Assembly (NCBI GenBank): GCA_020249145.1
Contig: JADCGF010000017.1
Coordinates: 1-64,000 of the forward strand
DNA length: 64,000 nucleotides
Direction of reading: 5' to 3'
Origin: Roseomonas sp.
GTDB lineage: Bacteria; Pseudomonadota; Alphaproteobacteria; Acetobacterales; Acetobacteraceae
The position numbers and the translations under genes are program-made. Shown piece by piece: positions 34,084 through 42,517 of the stretch (positions are counted from its first letter, which is position 1; each line of letters begins with the position of its first letter). The notes under the pieces were generated by a model, which was given only the letters and a program-made list of their open reading frames with translations, did no database searches and had not been told where the DNA came from.

Positions 34084-35256
34084 TCACTCAGCCGCGGCGC
34101 GGGCGGCCTTTTCTGAATCATAGATGGCCTGCGCCGTCTCCACGGCCTTTGCATGCACAACTGCTAGGTCAGGGCGCATCTTCTGGGCACGGATCGCAGC
34201 CTGCATCGTCGAATGATGCTGACCCTGGAAATGCGGGAAGACTTCGCGCGCGATCAGCTCGTAGGATTTCTTCGTCGCCTCAAAATTCGCCCAATTATGG
34301 GCCAGCGTCAGATAGGCACCAAAGCCGCCATTTGACTGCTTCCACAAACGTTCAATCTGGGCGCGGCACATTTCGGGCGTGCCGATGGCGCCAAAGCCGC
34401 TGTCATTGATGAAGTCAATCATCTCCTTTGCGTTTTGGCCCGGCATTGACATCTGTGGGAAGGCGGCGATTTCCTGGAAATAGTGGAACCAATGCTCAAT
34501 CCCGTATTCCACATCCCGTTTGGCTTGCTCCATCGTGTCAGCAATGTGGCACAGGCCGACAAGTCGCCACTTGCTGCGGTCTGCCACATGGCCGTGATGC
34601 TTCGCTTCAGTCTCAACCACATCCCAGTGCAGGGCCAAGGCATCGAACCCGGCCGCCGTCGTGGCACCGATGGAGATCATTCCTGTACCGTACCGGCCTG
34701 CCAGCTTTGCCCCGGTGGGCGAGGCAACGGCGGCGGTTGCGATGTCGAAGTTGGAATAGGGCCGCAGATGCAGGCGCGCATCCTGCAATGTCCAGCGATC
34801 GTTCTGAAAATTCACCGGATCATCGGATCGGATTAGGCGGGTCATGATGTCCAGCCCCTCAGCCAGAAGGCGGCGCGTGTGTTCCTGTGTCAAGCCCACC
34901 ATCGCCGCATCCGTGGGCAGCGACCCGGGGCCGACGCCCAGCATCACCCGCCCACGCGTCAGGTGATCAAGCTGCACGATGCGTTCTGCCACCCAAAGCG
35001 GATTATGGTAGCTGACAGAAACGACACCCGTGCCGAGCTTGATATGCCGTGTGCGCTGAGACGCGGTCGCGATCATCAGCATCGGGTCTGCAGAAATTTC
35101 GGAGCCCGCCGAATGGTGCTCGCCGAACCAGACCTCATCATAATCGCAGCGATCAAGCCACTGCACCAATTCCAGATCCTGTTCCAGCGCCAGAGTGGGG
35201 TTGATCCCCGGTTTGTGGAATGGCGCAAGGAAGATGCCGAAGCGCATCCTGCTCAT
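34084..35256 (-). CDS. LLM-class flavin-dependent monooxygenase
   Basis: A 390-residue bacterial luciferase-like protein with a TIM-barrel start RFGIFLAPFHKPGINPTLAL, then DEVWFGEHHSAGSEISADPM near 40-60 and RGRVMLGVGPGSLPTDAAMV near 100-120, all typical of the limonene monooxygenase/alkanal monooxygenase group. It would use reduced flavin and oxygen on an organic substrate and needs a flavin reductase, which is not nearby. It is a single gene between inverted repeat arms. Confidence 0.88.
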   Translation of the reverse strand: MSRMRFGIFLAPFHKPGINPTLALEQDLELVQWLDRCDYDEVWFGEHHSAGSEISADPMLMIATASQRTRHIKLGTGVVSVSYHNPLWVAERIVQLDHLTRGRVMLGVGPGSLPTDAAMVGLTQEHTRRLLAEGLDIMTRLIRSDDPVNFQNDRWTLQDARLHLRPYSNFDIATAAVASPTGAKLAGRYGTGMISIGATTAAGFDALALHWDVVETEAKHHGHVADRSKWRLVGLCHIADTMEQAKRDVEYGIEHWFHYFQEIAAFPQMSMPGQNAKEMIDFINDSGFGAIGTPEMCRAQIERLWKQSNGGFGAYLTLAHNWANFEATKKSYELIAREVFPHFQGQHHSTMQAAIRAQKMRPDLAVVHAKAVETAQAIYDSEKAARAAAE

Positions 35257-35449
35257 AACTTGTCTCTCCCTCTTTCCTGCGACAATCCGCGAATGGACTG
35301 CCGCTTGACGAGAGGCTCACCTGACGCGAGCCCAGAAGCAAGCATTTTCCGCCCGGGACAGAGCCTTTTGCCGCGCGTCAGGCCATCATTGAGTGGCGCG
35401 GTGGCGTGCGGCTTGGAATGCGGCCAGAGCGGGTTGGGCTGAAGGCTGC

Positions 35450-35635
35450 CTAAGCCTGCGGTGTTTCGCTCCCCCTGCCGGTTGGCGCTGTCTCGGGCGC
35501 CGCACGCCCCTCATTCGGGTCAACGCCAATCGCGCACAGCCCCTGATTCGTCACCTGAGTCAGGATCAGCGTGCCATTGCCATCGCGCCGCCATACCGCC
35601 GACACCTGATCGCGCGGCAGGCAGCCATTGGTGGT
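35450..35635 (-). pseudogene. Truncated fragment of a DUF3489-like accessory protein
   Basis: A minus-strand frame of 61 residues reads TTNGCLPRDQVSAVWRRDGN, GTLILTQVTNQGLCAIGVDP and ends in a TAG. The VWRRDxxGTxxxL(R)ITxxGLxAIGVDP pattern resembles the N-terminal part of DUF3489-family proteins found next to recombinases on mobile regions. The 5' end is missing and is replaced exactly at 35636 by the inverted-repeat arm. The remainder of 35257-35798 shows no other gene. Confidence 0.45.
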
Positions 35636-35678
35636 CCGGTCGCTGCTGTCGGTTCAGGGCAGCAGCGTGAATCTGCCC
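35636..35678. repeat. Right arm of an inverted repeat flanking the luciferase-like gene
   Basis: Inverted counterpart of 33957-33999; the shared core is GTTCAGGGCAGCAGCGTGAA. It begins at the truncation point of the DUF3489-like fragment, so the arm marks a rearrangement border. The lyase gene begins 120 bp downstream. Confidence 0.6.
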
Positions 35679-35798
35679 AGTAAGGTCCATGCATCAACCA
35701 CCGATCGCGATGCAAGGCCTTACGACAAGGCGCGGCCCTTGGTGGTGGGCGCAATCCGATCTAGCGTGGCGCATCTTCACCTTGATCGAGGAAACACC

Positions 35799-36659
35799 AT
35801 GACCCCGCCTGAGAGAATGCGCGCCCTGCTCGCGAAACCTGATTTCGTTGTCATGCCCGCTGTTTGGGATGGGCTGAGCGCCAAGCTCGCCGCCGGCGCT
35901 GGTTTTCCAACAGCCTTTCTATCCGGTTCATGTGTCGCCGCCAGCCGCTTGGGCGGGCCGGATCTGGACCTGATTTCCTTCGCCGAGATGTTTGACAGTT
36001 TCAACATGGTGCGTGGTGCGGCGCCGAATACGCTGGTGCTGGCCGATGGCGATCATGGCTATGGCAATGCGATGAATGTGCAGCGCACGGTGCGCGCTTA
36101 TGGCCGCGCCGGTGCCGCCGCGATTCTGATTGAAGACAAGATCACGCCGCGCGCGCTGACCGCCGCCGGCAAGCCCTGCCTGCCACGCGCAGAAGCGCGC
36201 ATGAAAATCCGCGCCGCCGTGGAAGCTGCGAAGGAATCCGGCATTCTGATTCTGGCGCGCACCGATTGCCGCCCGACGGCGGGCATTGATGAGGCCGTGG
36301 CGCGGATTGAAATGTTTGTTGAAGAAGGTGCGGATATTCTTTTCCTGGATAGCCCTGCCGATGATGCGGAAATCCATCGTGCGGTGGCGGCTGCAAAGGG
36401 TCGGCCTTCCTTCGTGGTGCTCTCCCCTGGCGGGGCGCGCGCCACGCCGACGCAGGCGGAAGCCAAGACACTTGGTTTCAAGATCGGCACCTTCCCGACC
36501 GGCATGCTCTCCCCTGCGGCGGCGGGCATGAAGGCGGGCTTGGCTGCGCTGCAAGCCGGGCTTTCGGAAGCGGCCAGCGCGATGCCCTCGGCGGAACTGC
36601 GCGACACGCTTGGCTATGGCGATTACGATTCCAAGGCCAAGGCTTTCATCGTTTCCTGA
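35799..36659 (+). CDS. Isocitrate lyase / PEP mutase-family protein
   Basis: The 286-residue TIM-barrel protein has the substrate/metal motif LADGDHGYGNAMNVQRTV (Asp83, Asp85) and IEDKITPR (111-118). The catalytic-loop KRCGH/KKCGH motif of isocitrate and methylisocitrate lyases is absent and replaced by ALTAAGKPCLPRAEA, so it is neither of these; an oxaloacetate decarboxylase-like or other C-C lyase role is more likely. The ATG at 35799 lies after a GAGGAAAC ribosome site. A link to phosphonate chemistry cannot be excluded but has no support from its neighbours. Confidence 0.83.
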   Translation: MTPPERMRALLAKPDFVVMPAVWDGLSAKLAAGAGFPTAFLSGSCVAASRLGGPDLDLISFAEMFDSFNMVRGAAPNTLVLADGDHGYGNAMNVQRTVRAYGRAGAAAILIEDKITPRALTAAGKPCLPRAEARMKIRAAVEAAKESGILILARTDCRPTAGIDEAVARIEMFVEEGADILFLDSPADDAEIHRAVAAAKGRPSFVVLSPGGARATPTQAEAKTLGFKIGTFPTGMLSPAAAGMKAGLAALQAGLSEAASAMPSAELRDTLGYGDYDSKAKAFIVS

Positions 36660-36666
36660 AGTGATG

Positions 36667-36692
36667 CCGGTCGGGTGTGATTACCCGACCGG
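36667..36692. terminator. Bidirectional terminator between convergent lyase and amidase genes
   Basis: CCGGTCGGGT (36667-36676) and ACCCGACCGG (36683-36692) pair perfectly over 10 bp with a 6-base loop. The amidase stop codon (36681-36683) lies inside the hairpin. Confidence 0.65.
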
Positions 36693-38078
36693 ATCAATTG
36701 GCATAATCGGCGCGCCGGCGGCTTCAATGGTGGCGCCGGCTTGCAGCAGCAAATCTTCGCGGTAGCGGCCGGCCAGTAGCTGCACACCAACCGGCACGCG
36801 GCCTACAGTCCCGGTGGTAACCGTAAGCCCGGGCAGCCCCATCAGCGGCAGGCCCACTTGCGTGAGTTGCGCTTCCATGATGCGACGGAACGCAGCGGGG
36901 CTTTCGACATCTTCCTGATCACGGAAGGGCAATTCGCCGGAAACCGGCGTGATCGCCACCGGGAAGCGTTCGAAAAACTCCATCCATAGCCGCAGGAAAT
37001 AGGAACGCTTTTGCAGCGCATCCATGAAGCTGTTCAGATCGGGGTTGGGGCAGAGTTCTTCCATCTGCGCGAAGATGAAGCTGGCATCCGGATCGCCTTC
37101 CTGATGCAAGGCGCTATTCAGCCCACGCCGACTTTCCGCGAGCCAGAGCATCGCCTGCAATTGCGCAGGTTCGCGCAAGGGCGGTGTATCCGCCTCCTCA
37201 ATCATCCAGCCGGCGGCTTCCAGGCGCTTGGCGGCATCGCGGAGCGCAGCCTGGACTTCGGGCTGAACCTTCATTCCATCGGGCGAAAGGCAAAGCGCCG
37301 CACGCTTCGGCGCGGGCGGGCCTTCCATGGCGGCATCCACCCACCAGGGGTCGCGAATATCGCGCGCGCACATGGCACCAAAAGCAAGCTTCACATCGGC
37401 GATGCTGCGCGCAAGTGGGCCACTCACGGCCATGACCTGCCCGCCAATATGACGTTCTGCACCAGAAGCATTCCAGGCGGGAATGCGCCCAAGCGTGGGC
37501 CGCAGCCCGTGAATGCCGCAGGCATAGGCAGGGTAGCGCACGGAACCGCCAATATCCGTACCATGCCCAATCGCGCCAATGCCGGCCATGGTCGCGGCCG
37601 CCGCACCGCCCGAAGAGCCGCCTGGCGTAATGCTGGGATCACGCGGGTTCTTTGTGTGCCCATGCAGCGAATTGCGTGTGAACCACCTCAGAGAAAAGGC
37701 CGGCGTATTGGTCCGCCCGACAATCACCGCGCCCGCCTTGCGCAAATTGGCGACCACGGGATTGTCCTGCTTCGCGATCAAATCCTTTTGCAGGCGGAGC
37801 CCATTGGTGGTGGCGAAGCCTTGCTGATCCGCATTGACCTTAATGGTGATGGGCACACCGGCGAGCGGCCCGGCATCCTCGCCACGCGCGATCATGGCAT
37901 CAATGCGCGTGGCCTCCGCGAGCGTTTCCTCTGGCCGATGATCCACCACGGCATTGATCTTGGGATTCACCGCAGCAAGCCGTGCCAGCGCATCCTTGGC
38001 GGCTTCAGTGGCGGAGACTTGCTTGGACCGAATGCGTGCCGCCAGATCGGTTGCGGTAAGGCGCCAAAGATCGCTCAT
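36681..38078 (-). CDS. Amidase, amidase-signature family
   Basis: A 465-residue hydrolase with the Ser-cisSer-Lys triad: Lys80 (GVPITIKVNAD), the Ser155-Ser156 pair (TPGGSSGGAAAA) and Ser179 in the GTDIGGSVRYPA loop. It hydrolyses an amide to acid and ammonia. It is the last gene of the minus-strand acyl-CoA cluster, separated from the acyl-CoA dehydrogenase by 30 bp, so it may release the acid that the other enzymes activate. The GatA role is excluded by lack of gatB/gatC nearby and by low resemblance outside the core. Confidence 0.9.
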   Translation of the reverse strand: MSDLWRLTATDLAARIRSKQVSATEAAKDALARLAAVNPKINAVVDHRPEETLAEATRIDAMIARGEDAGPLAGVPITIKVNADQQGFATTNGLRLQKDLIAKQDNPVVANLRKAGAVIVGRTNTPAFSLRWFTRNSLHGHTKNPRDPSITPGGSSGGAAAATMAGIGAIGHGTDIGGSVRYPAYACGIHGLRPTLGRIPAWNASGAERHIGGQVMAVSGPLARSIADVKLAFGAMCARDIRDPWWVDAAMEGPPAPKRAALCLSPDGMKVQPEVQAALRDAAKRLEAAGWMIEEADTPPLREPAQLQAMLWLAESRRGLNSALHQEGDPDASFIFAQMEELCPNPDLNSFMDALQKRSYFLRLWMEFFERFPVAITPVSGELPFRDQEDVESPAAFRRIMEAQLTQVGLPLMGLPGLTVTTGTVGRVPVGVQLLAGRYREDLLLQAGATIEAAGAPIMPIDPVG

Positions 38079-38108
38079 GATTCTTATTCCTGTGATGCGT
38101 GCACTGCC

Positions 38109-39272
38109 TTAACCCGGCAGCGCGAGGACATTCTTGCTGATGATGTTACGCTGAATCTCATTCGACCCGCCATAAATGGTGGAAGGCCTCGCCTGGATGT
38201 AAAGCCCGGTTGGGTTCAGGTTGCGGTTGCCTTCCATGGGATCGAGCAAGCCGGCATTCTCCCCACAGATTTCCAGCATGGTATCTGTAATGCGCTGAAA
38301 AAGTTCGGTCTGAAATACCTTCAGCATGGAAACATCAGGGCCGAGGGTTTCACCGCGCCTGACCTTATCCACGAAAACCCCATAGAGCGATTTCAGATCT
38401 TCCAGATCAAGCCGCAGCTTCGCGTAGCTATCCTGAAAGACCGCATCTTCCCAAACCCCCATCCGTTCCGCGAGTTGCTTGAGGCGCGAAAACGCATAGG
38501 CTGAGAGGCGGGGTGATCCCAGATAGATGCGTTCAAAGGAAAGCAGCGCCTTCGCCATATCCCAGCCGCGATTGGGCGTGCCGACCAGATTGGCTGCGGG
38601 CACGCGCACATTATCGAAGAACACCTCACAGAATTCGTCGTGATATTCCAGATTGATGATGGGCTTCACCGTGATGCCGGGCGTATTCATATCCACCAGT
38701 AAGAATGAAATGCCTTCCTGCTTCTTGGCGTTCTTGTCGGTGCGCACCAGCAGGAAGCACCAATTGGCATCCATCGCCAGCGTGGTCCAAATCTTCTGGC
38801 CATTCACCACATAGGTATCGCCATCCAGCACCGCTTCCGTGCGCAACGCCGCCAAATCCGACCCTGCATTGGGTTCGGAATAGCCCTGGCACCAGATATG
38901 CTCACCCGAAAGAATTTTCGGCAGGAAACGCTGCTGCTGTTCGCGCGTACCGTGATTGATCAGCAGTGGCCCCACCATGACGATGCCATGGTCATTGGTG
39001 CGTGCGCAGCCATGGCGTTCTACTTCTTCGGTGAAAATGATCTGCTTCGCCGGCGAAAGCCCAAGCCCACCAAATTCGCGCGGCCAGCCGGGGCAGAGCC
39101 AGCCTTTCTCGGCCAGTTTGAAATACCAAGGCTTGTTTTCTTCCCAATGCAGGCGCTTCGGCGGATTGCGCAATTCCGCCGGGTAATTGGCCTCGATCCA
39201 GCCGCGCACATGCAGCCGGAAAGCTTCATCTTCCAGCGGGTTCAGATCCTGGGTTTCGCGAGCTTCGATCAT
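38109..39272 (-). CDS. Acyl-CoA dehydrogenase, larger subunit-like
   Basis: The 387-residue flavoprotein has the three-domain acyl-CoA dehydrogenase fold, with QGYSEPNAGSDLAALRTEAV and IWTTLAMDANWCFLLVRTD around the FAD site and a C-terminal RPSTIYGGSNEIQRNIIS. The position that carries catalytic Glu in MCAD-type enzymes (YEGT) is Gly here (YGGS). The ATG at 39272 is used since upstream codons lie in the preceding hydratase gene. A second, shorter dehydrogenase is encoded two genes upstream. Paired genes like this often form heterotetramers in steroid side-chain degradation. Confidence 0.9.
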   Translation of the reverse strand: MIEARETQDLNPLEDEAFRLHVRGWIEANYPAELRNPPKRLHWEENKPWYFKLAEKGWLCPGWPREFGGLGLSPAKQIIFTEEVERHGCARTNDHGIVMVGPLLINHGTREQQQRFLPKILSGEHIWCQGYSEPNAGSDLAALRTEAVLDGDTYVVNGQKIWTTLAMDANWCFLLVRTDKNAKKQEGISFLLVDMNTPGITVKPIINLEYHDEFCEVFFDNVRVPAANLVGTPNRGWDMAKALLSFERIYLGSPRLSAYAFSRLKQLAERMGVWEDAVFQDSYAKLRLDLEDLKSLYGVFVDKVRRGETLGPDVSMLKVFQTELFQRITDTMLEICGENAGLLDPMEGNRNLNPTGLYIQARPSTIYGGSNEIQRNIISKNVLALPG

Positions 39273-39276
39273 CACT

Positions 39277-40062
39277 TCAGCCTCCGGTAAAATTGGGCTT
39301 GCGTTTGGCGAAGAAGGCCGCGCGGCCTTCCTTGAAATCTTCGGTCGTGAACAGTGCCGCCTGATAGGTTTGTTCCTGCGCCAAAGCCTCATCCAGCCCA
39401 TCGGCGAAGATTTGCTTGGTGAAGGCGATGGGGCCAGGCGCCTCGGCGGCCAGGAAGCGCGCCTTTTCCAAAGCGGTTTCCAAAGCCTTGCCGGGGGGTG
39501 CGACGTAATCCACCAGGCCGATGCGTTCAGCTTCCGGTGCGGCGATCACCTCATGGAAAAACAGGATGCGCCGAGCGCGACCAATGCCCACACGCGCGGG
39601 CAGGAAATGCGGCAGGCCCATATCCGACATCAAACCGATCTTGTGAAAACCCGCCGTGAAGCGCGCATCTTCGGCGGCCACAATCACATCACACGCGCAA
39701 GCCACCGCCATGCCCGCACCGGCGGCCCAGCCTTCCACGGCAGCCACCACAGGCTTGCCGCCCTTGGCCATCAGGCGCACCAGCTTATGCGTACGGCGCA
39801 TACGCTCCCGCCCCGCGAGCGTGCTATCAATATCCATGGAGGAAATATCGCCGCCGGCGCAGAAAGTACCCTCAGCTCCCGTCACCACAATGGCGCGGAT
39901 TGTGTCATCGCCATGGGCGCGTTCCATCACGTCTTCCATCGCGGCGCGTAGCACGGGGGCAATGGCGTTTTTGCGTGACGGGCAATCAATGGTGACGATC
40001 AGCACCGCGCCATCGCGTTCTTCCAGAATGCGTTGGCGCAGGGGTTCAGCGGCGGCGTTCAT
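39277..40062 (-). CDS. Enoyl-CoA hydratase/isomerase family protein
   Basis: A 261-residue crotonase-fold enzyme with the oxyanion-hole segments TGAEGTFCAGGDISSM and VEGWAAGAGMAVACACDVIV, and the helix FTAGFHKIGLMSDMGLPHFL. Asp rather than Glu in the second acid position suggests variation in activity between hydratase and isomerase. It overlaps the small dehydrogenase gene upstream by 4 bp and precedes the large one by 4 bp, so the three are tightly coupled. Confidence 0.88.
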   Translation of the reverse strand: MNAAAEPLRQRILEERDGAVLIVTIDCPSRKNAIAPVLRAAMEDVMERAHGDDTIRAIVVTGAEGTFCAGGDISSMDIDSTLAGRERMRRTHKLVRLMAKGGKPVVAAVEGWAAGAGMAVACACDVIVAAEDARFTAGFHKIGLMSDMGLPHFLPARVGIGRARRILFFHEVIAAPEAERIGLVDYVAPPGKALETALEKARFLAAEAPGPIAFTKQIFADGLDEALAQEQTYQAALFTTEDFKEGRAAFFAKRKPNFTGG

Positions 40063-41129
40063 TCCGCATCCTCCGGCGCCAGCGCCATGAAGCGGCGGCG
40101 ATGCAAAGCGGCAGAGCCGAATTGATTGGCGATCACCATGCCGCGACGCAGATAAAGCCCGACATCATATTCATCGGTGTAGCCAATGCCGCCATGCAAT
40201 TGGATGCATTGGCGCAAAACCATCAACCCGCTTTCACCCGCGCGCGCCTTGGCCTTGGAAACGGCGGCCTTGCGTGCATCGCCTTCCGCCCCGGCATCCA
40301 AAGCCGCCGCCGCGGCTTCCACCGCCGCGCGCGTGAGCGAGAGATGAATTTTCAAATCCGCTGCGCTATGCTGCAAGGCTTGGAAAGTGCCAATGATGCG
40401 GCCGAATTGCTGGCGCGTTTTCAGATAGGCAAGCGTCATGTCAAAGGCGCGTTCCATCAGACCGACCATGGCGCCCGCCGTCATCAGCGCGGCTTCATCA
40501 AGTGCAGCATCCAGCACGGCGCCAATATCAGCGGCGATTCGTTTGCCCCGCGCAGGATCAGCGCGCAGCGTGCCGAAATAGCCGCCATCCATTGTTTTTT
40601 CCAAGGATAGATCAGCCCCCGCCGCCGGCACGGCGTAGAGCGCAAGCCCCGCGCCTTCACGCACCGGAACCAGAAACACATCGGCACCCCCTGCTTGCGG
40701 GACAAACACGCGCGGTGCATCGGCATTGCCCGGCGCGGCCAGCGTATCAGCGCGTTCTTGCCAGGCGGTCAGCACCATTTGCTTGCCAGCGAGTAACGGC
40801 CCAAGCAGGGATTGACCATCTGCGGCCGCCAGCAGGCGCGCGGAAAGCATGGCGGGAATCAGCGGTTCTGGCGCCAAGCCAGCGGCTAATTCTTCCGTCA
40901 GCGCAATGGCTTCACTCATGCCAAGCCCGGCACCACCAGCGGCTTCCGCCACAGCCAACCCGATCCAGCCAAATTCACCCATTTGGCCGAAGACGCCCTT
41001 GTCAAAACCAGGTGTTACAAAGCGCAGCGCACGCACACGCTTACTGTCTCCACCGCGCGGCGCCACTGCACCGGCGCTATCGCGGATCATGCGAATGGAT
41101 TCCGCGCGTTCTTCCAAAACCTCACTCAT
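40059..41129 (-). CDS. Acyl-CoA dehydrogenase, small subunit-like
   Basis: The 356-residue protein is a shortened acyl-CoA dehydrogenase: GEFGWIGLAVAEAAGGAGLG near the N-terminus, a weak middle domain and a C-terminal helix bundle with RQCIQLHGGIGYTDEYDVGL that binds FAD. The usual FAD-contacting middle motif and the catalytic Glu are not evident. It is encoded next to the larger dehydrogenase, with one hydratase gene between, fitting the alpha2beta2 acyl-CoA dehydrogenases in which each chain supplies part of the site. That quaternary structure is inferred. Confidence 0.85.
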   Translation of the reverse strand: MSEVLEERAESIRMIRDSAGAVAPRGGDSKRVRALRFVTPGFDKGVFGQMGEFGWIGLAVAEAAGGAGLGMSEAIALTEELAAGLAPEPLIPAMLSARLLAAADGQSLLGPLLAGKQMVLTAWQERADTLAAPGNADAPRVFVPQAGGADVFLVPVREGAGLALYAVPAAGADLSLEKTMDGGYFGTLRADPARGKRIAADIGAVLDAALDEAALMTAGAMVGLMERAFDMTLAYLKTRQQFGRIIGTFQALQHSAADLKIHLSLTRAAVEAAAAALDAGAEGDARKAAVSKAKARAGESGLMVLRQCIQLHGGIGYTDEYDVGLYLRRGMVIANQFGSAALHRRRFMALAPEDAE

Positions 41130-41149
41130 GTTCTTATTCCTTGCATGCG

Positions 41150-41791
41150 TCAGTTCGTGTGCAGCTTGGCACCACTCGCCGCCTGGATTTGGTCAAAGGT
41201 CACGCCCGGCGCCAGATCGCGCACCACAAAACCCTTGCCCTGCACCACATCCAAAACACCAAGATTGGTATAAACGCGGCTCACCGCGCCTGGCGTTGTC
41301 AGCGGATAGCTGCAACGTTCCACGATTTTATGGCCGCCATCCTTGGTGGTGTGTTCCATCACCACCCAAAGCCGCTTGGCGCCGGCGCCAAGATCCATCG
41401 CGCCACCAACGGCGGGCGCTGAATCATTCTCGCTGGTCGCCCAATTGGCGATATCGCCATTCGCGGCCACTTCGAAGGCGCCCAACACGCAAAGATCAAT
41501 ATGCCCGCCACGGATCATGGCGAAGCTATCGGCGTGATGAAAATAGGAACCACCTGGCCGCAGCGTGACAGCCTGCTTGCCCGCATTCACCAGCCACGGG
41601 TCAACCTTATCGGGTGCGGGCGCAGGCCCCATGCCCAGAATGCCGTTTTCCGAATGCAAAATCACTTCACGTTCCAGCGGCACGTAATTCGCGATCATGG
41701 TCGGAATGCCGATGCCGAGATTGACGAACCAGCCTTCCGGAATGTCTTCAGCGACACGGGCGGCCATTTGCTTACGGTCAAAGCCAGTCAT
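41150..41791 (-). CDS. 3-Oxoacid/3-oxoadipate-type CoA-transferase, subunit B
   Basis: A 213-residue subunit with WFVNLGIGIPTMIANYVP and the catalytic glutamate in ILHSENGILGMGP (Glu48 from the ATG at 41791). It forms the active site with subunit A, encoded 25 bp upstream, moving CoA from a donor such as succinyl-CoA to an acid. It fits an activation step in this operon. The acceptor acid is unknown; no 3-oxoadipate ring-cleavage genes are present. Confidence 0.9.
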   Translation of the reverse strand: MTGFDRKQMAARVAEDIPEGWFVNLGIGIPTMIANYVPLEREVILHSENGILGMGPAPAPDKVDPWLVNAGKQAVTLRPGGSYFHHADSFAMIRGGHIDLCVLGAFEVAANGDIANWATSENDSAPAVGGAMDLGAGAKRLWVVMEHTTKDGGHKIVERCSYPLTTPGAVSRVYTNLGVLDVVQGKGFVVRDLAPGVTFDQIQAASGAKLHTN

Positions 41792-41816
41792 GGTCTGATC
41801 CCCTTTTCCTGAACCT

Positions 41817-42497
41817 TCAAGCCCATGCCGGGCCGCGATCAATGTGCAACACGCGCTTCACGAAAATGCCAGGTGTGTGCACATTTTCCGGCACAATCTC
41901 ACCAAGCTCGCGGATATGGCTGACCTGCGCGATGGTCATATCGGCTGCCATCGCCATTACCGGGTTGAAGTTCCGCCCGCTGGAACGATAGGTCAGATTG
42001 CCCCAGCGATCCCCTTCCCAGGCTTCTACCAGCGCCACATCGGCCTTCAGCGCATGTTCCATGACGTAGGTGCGGCCGTTGAACTCGCGCTGTTCCTTGC
42101 CATTGGCAAGGATAGTGCCAACCGATGTCGCGGTAAAAAACGCCGGCACGCCAGCACCGGCAGCGCGCATGCGTTCCGCCATGGTCCCTTGCGGCACAAT
42201 CTCCAATTCGATCTTGCCTTGGCGATAAAGTTCTTCAAACACCACAGACCCAGCGGAGCGCGGGAAGGAACAGATGATCTTCCGCACCCGGCCCAATTCC
42301 ATCAGTCGCGCCAAGCCAACGCGCCCGGTGCCGGCGTTATTGGCGACACAGGTCAGATCTGTTGCGCCCTGTTCGATCAGGCCTTCAATCAATTGGTCAG
42401 GCTGGCCGACAGCGCCAAAGCCACCGATCAGAACGGTTGACCCGTCCTTGATGCCGGCCATGGCATCGGCCATGGATTGAACGATCTTGTTGATCAT
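41817..42497 (-). CDS. 3-Oxoacid/3-oxoadipate-type CoA-transferase, subunit A
   Basis: The 226-residue subunit contains the CoA-binding GGFGAVGQPDQLIEGLIEQG near residues 22-41, then TCVANNAGTGRVGLARLMEL and ICSFPRSAGS. It belongs to the same heteromeric family as PcaI and ScoA. It is directly followed by subunit B on the minus strand. Confidence 0.9.
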   Translation of the reverse strand: MINKIVQSMADAMAGIKDGSTVLIGGFGAVGQPDQLIEGLIEQGATDLTCVANNAGTGRVGLARLMELGRVRKIICSFPRSAGSVVFEELYRQGKIELEIVPQGTMAERMRAAGAGVPAFFTATSVGTILANGKEQREFNGRTYVMEHALKADVALVEAWEGDRWGNLTYRSSGRNFNPVMAMAADMTIAQVSHIRELGEIVPENVHTPGIFVKRVLHIDRGPAWA

Positions 42498-42517
42498 GCG
42501 TCTTTTCCCATCATCAT

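Noticed and set aside
35628..35798. N-terminal extension of the PEP-mutase-family lyase by 57 codons
   Set aside because: The extension reads through the inverted-repeat arm, and the family begins at the ATG at 35799, which has its own GAGGAAAC ribosome site.
37011..38504. A long plus-strand frame opposite the amidase and acyl-CoA dehydrogenase genes
   Set aside because: It spans two well-supported minus-strand genes and their junction, has no ribosome site and reads as His/Arg-rich shadow sequence.
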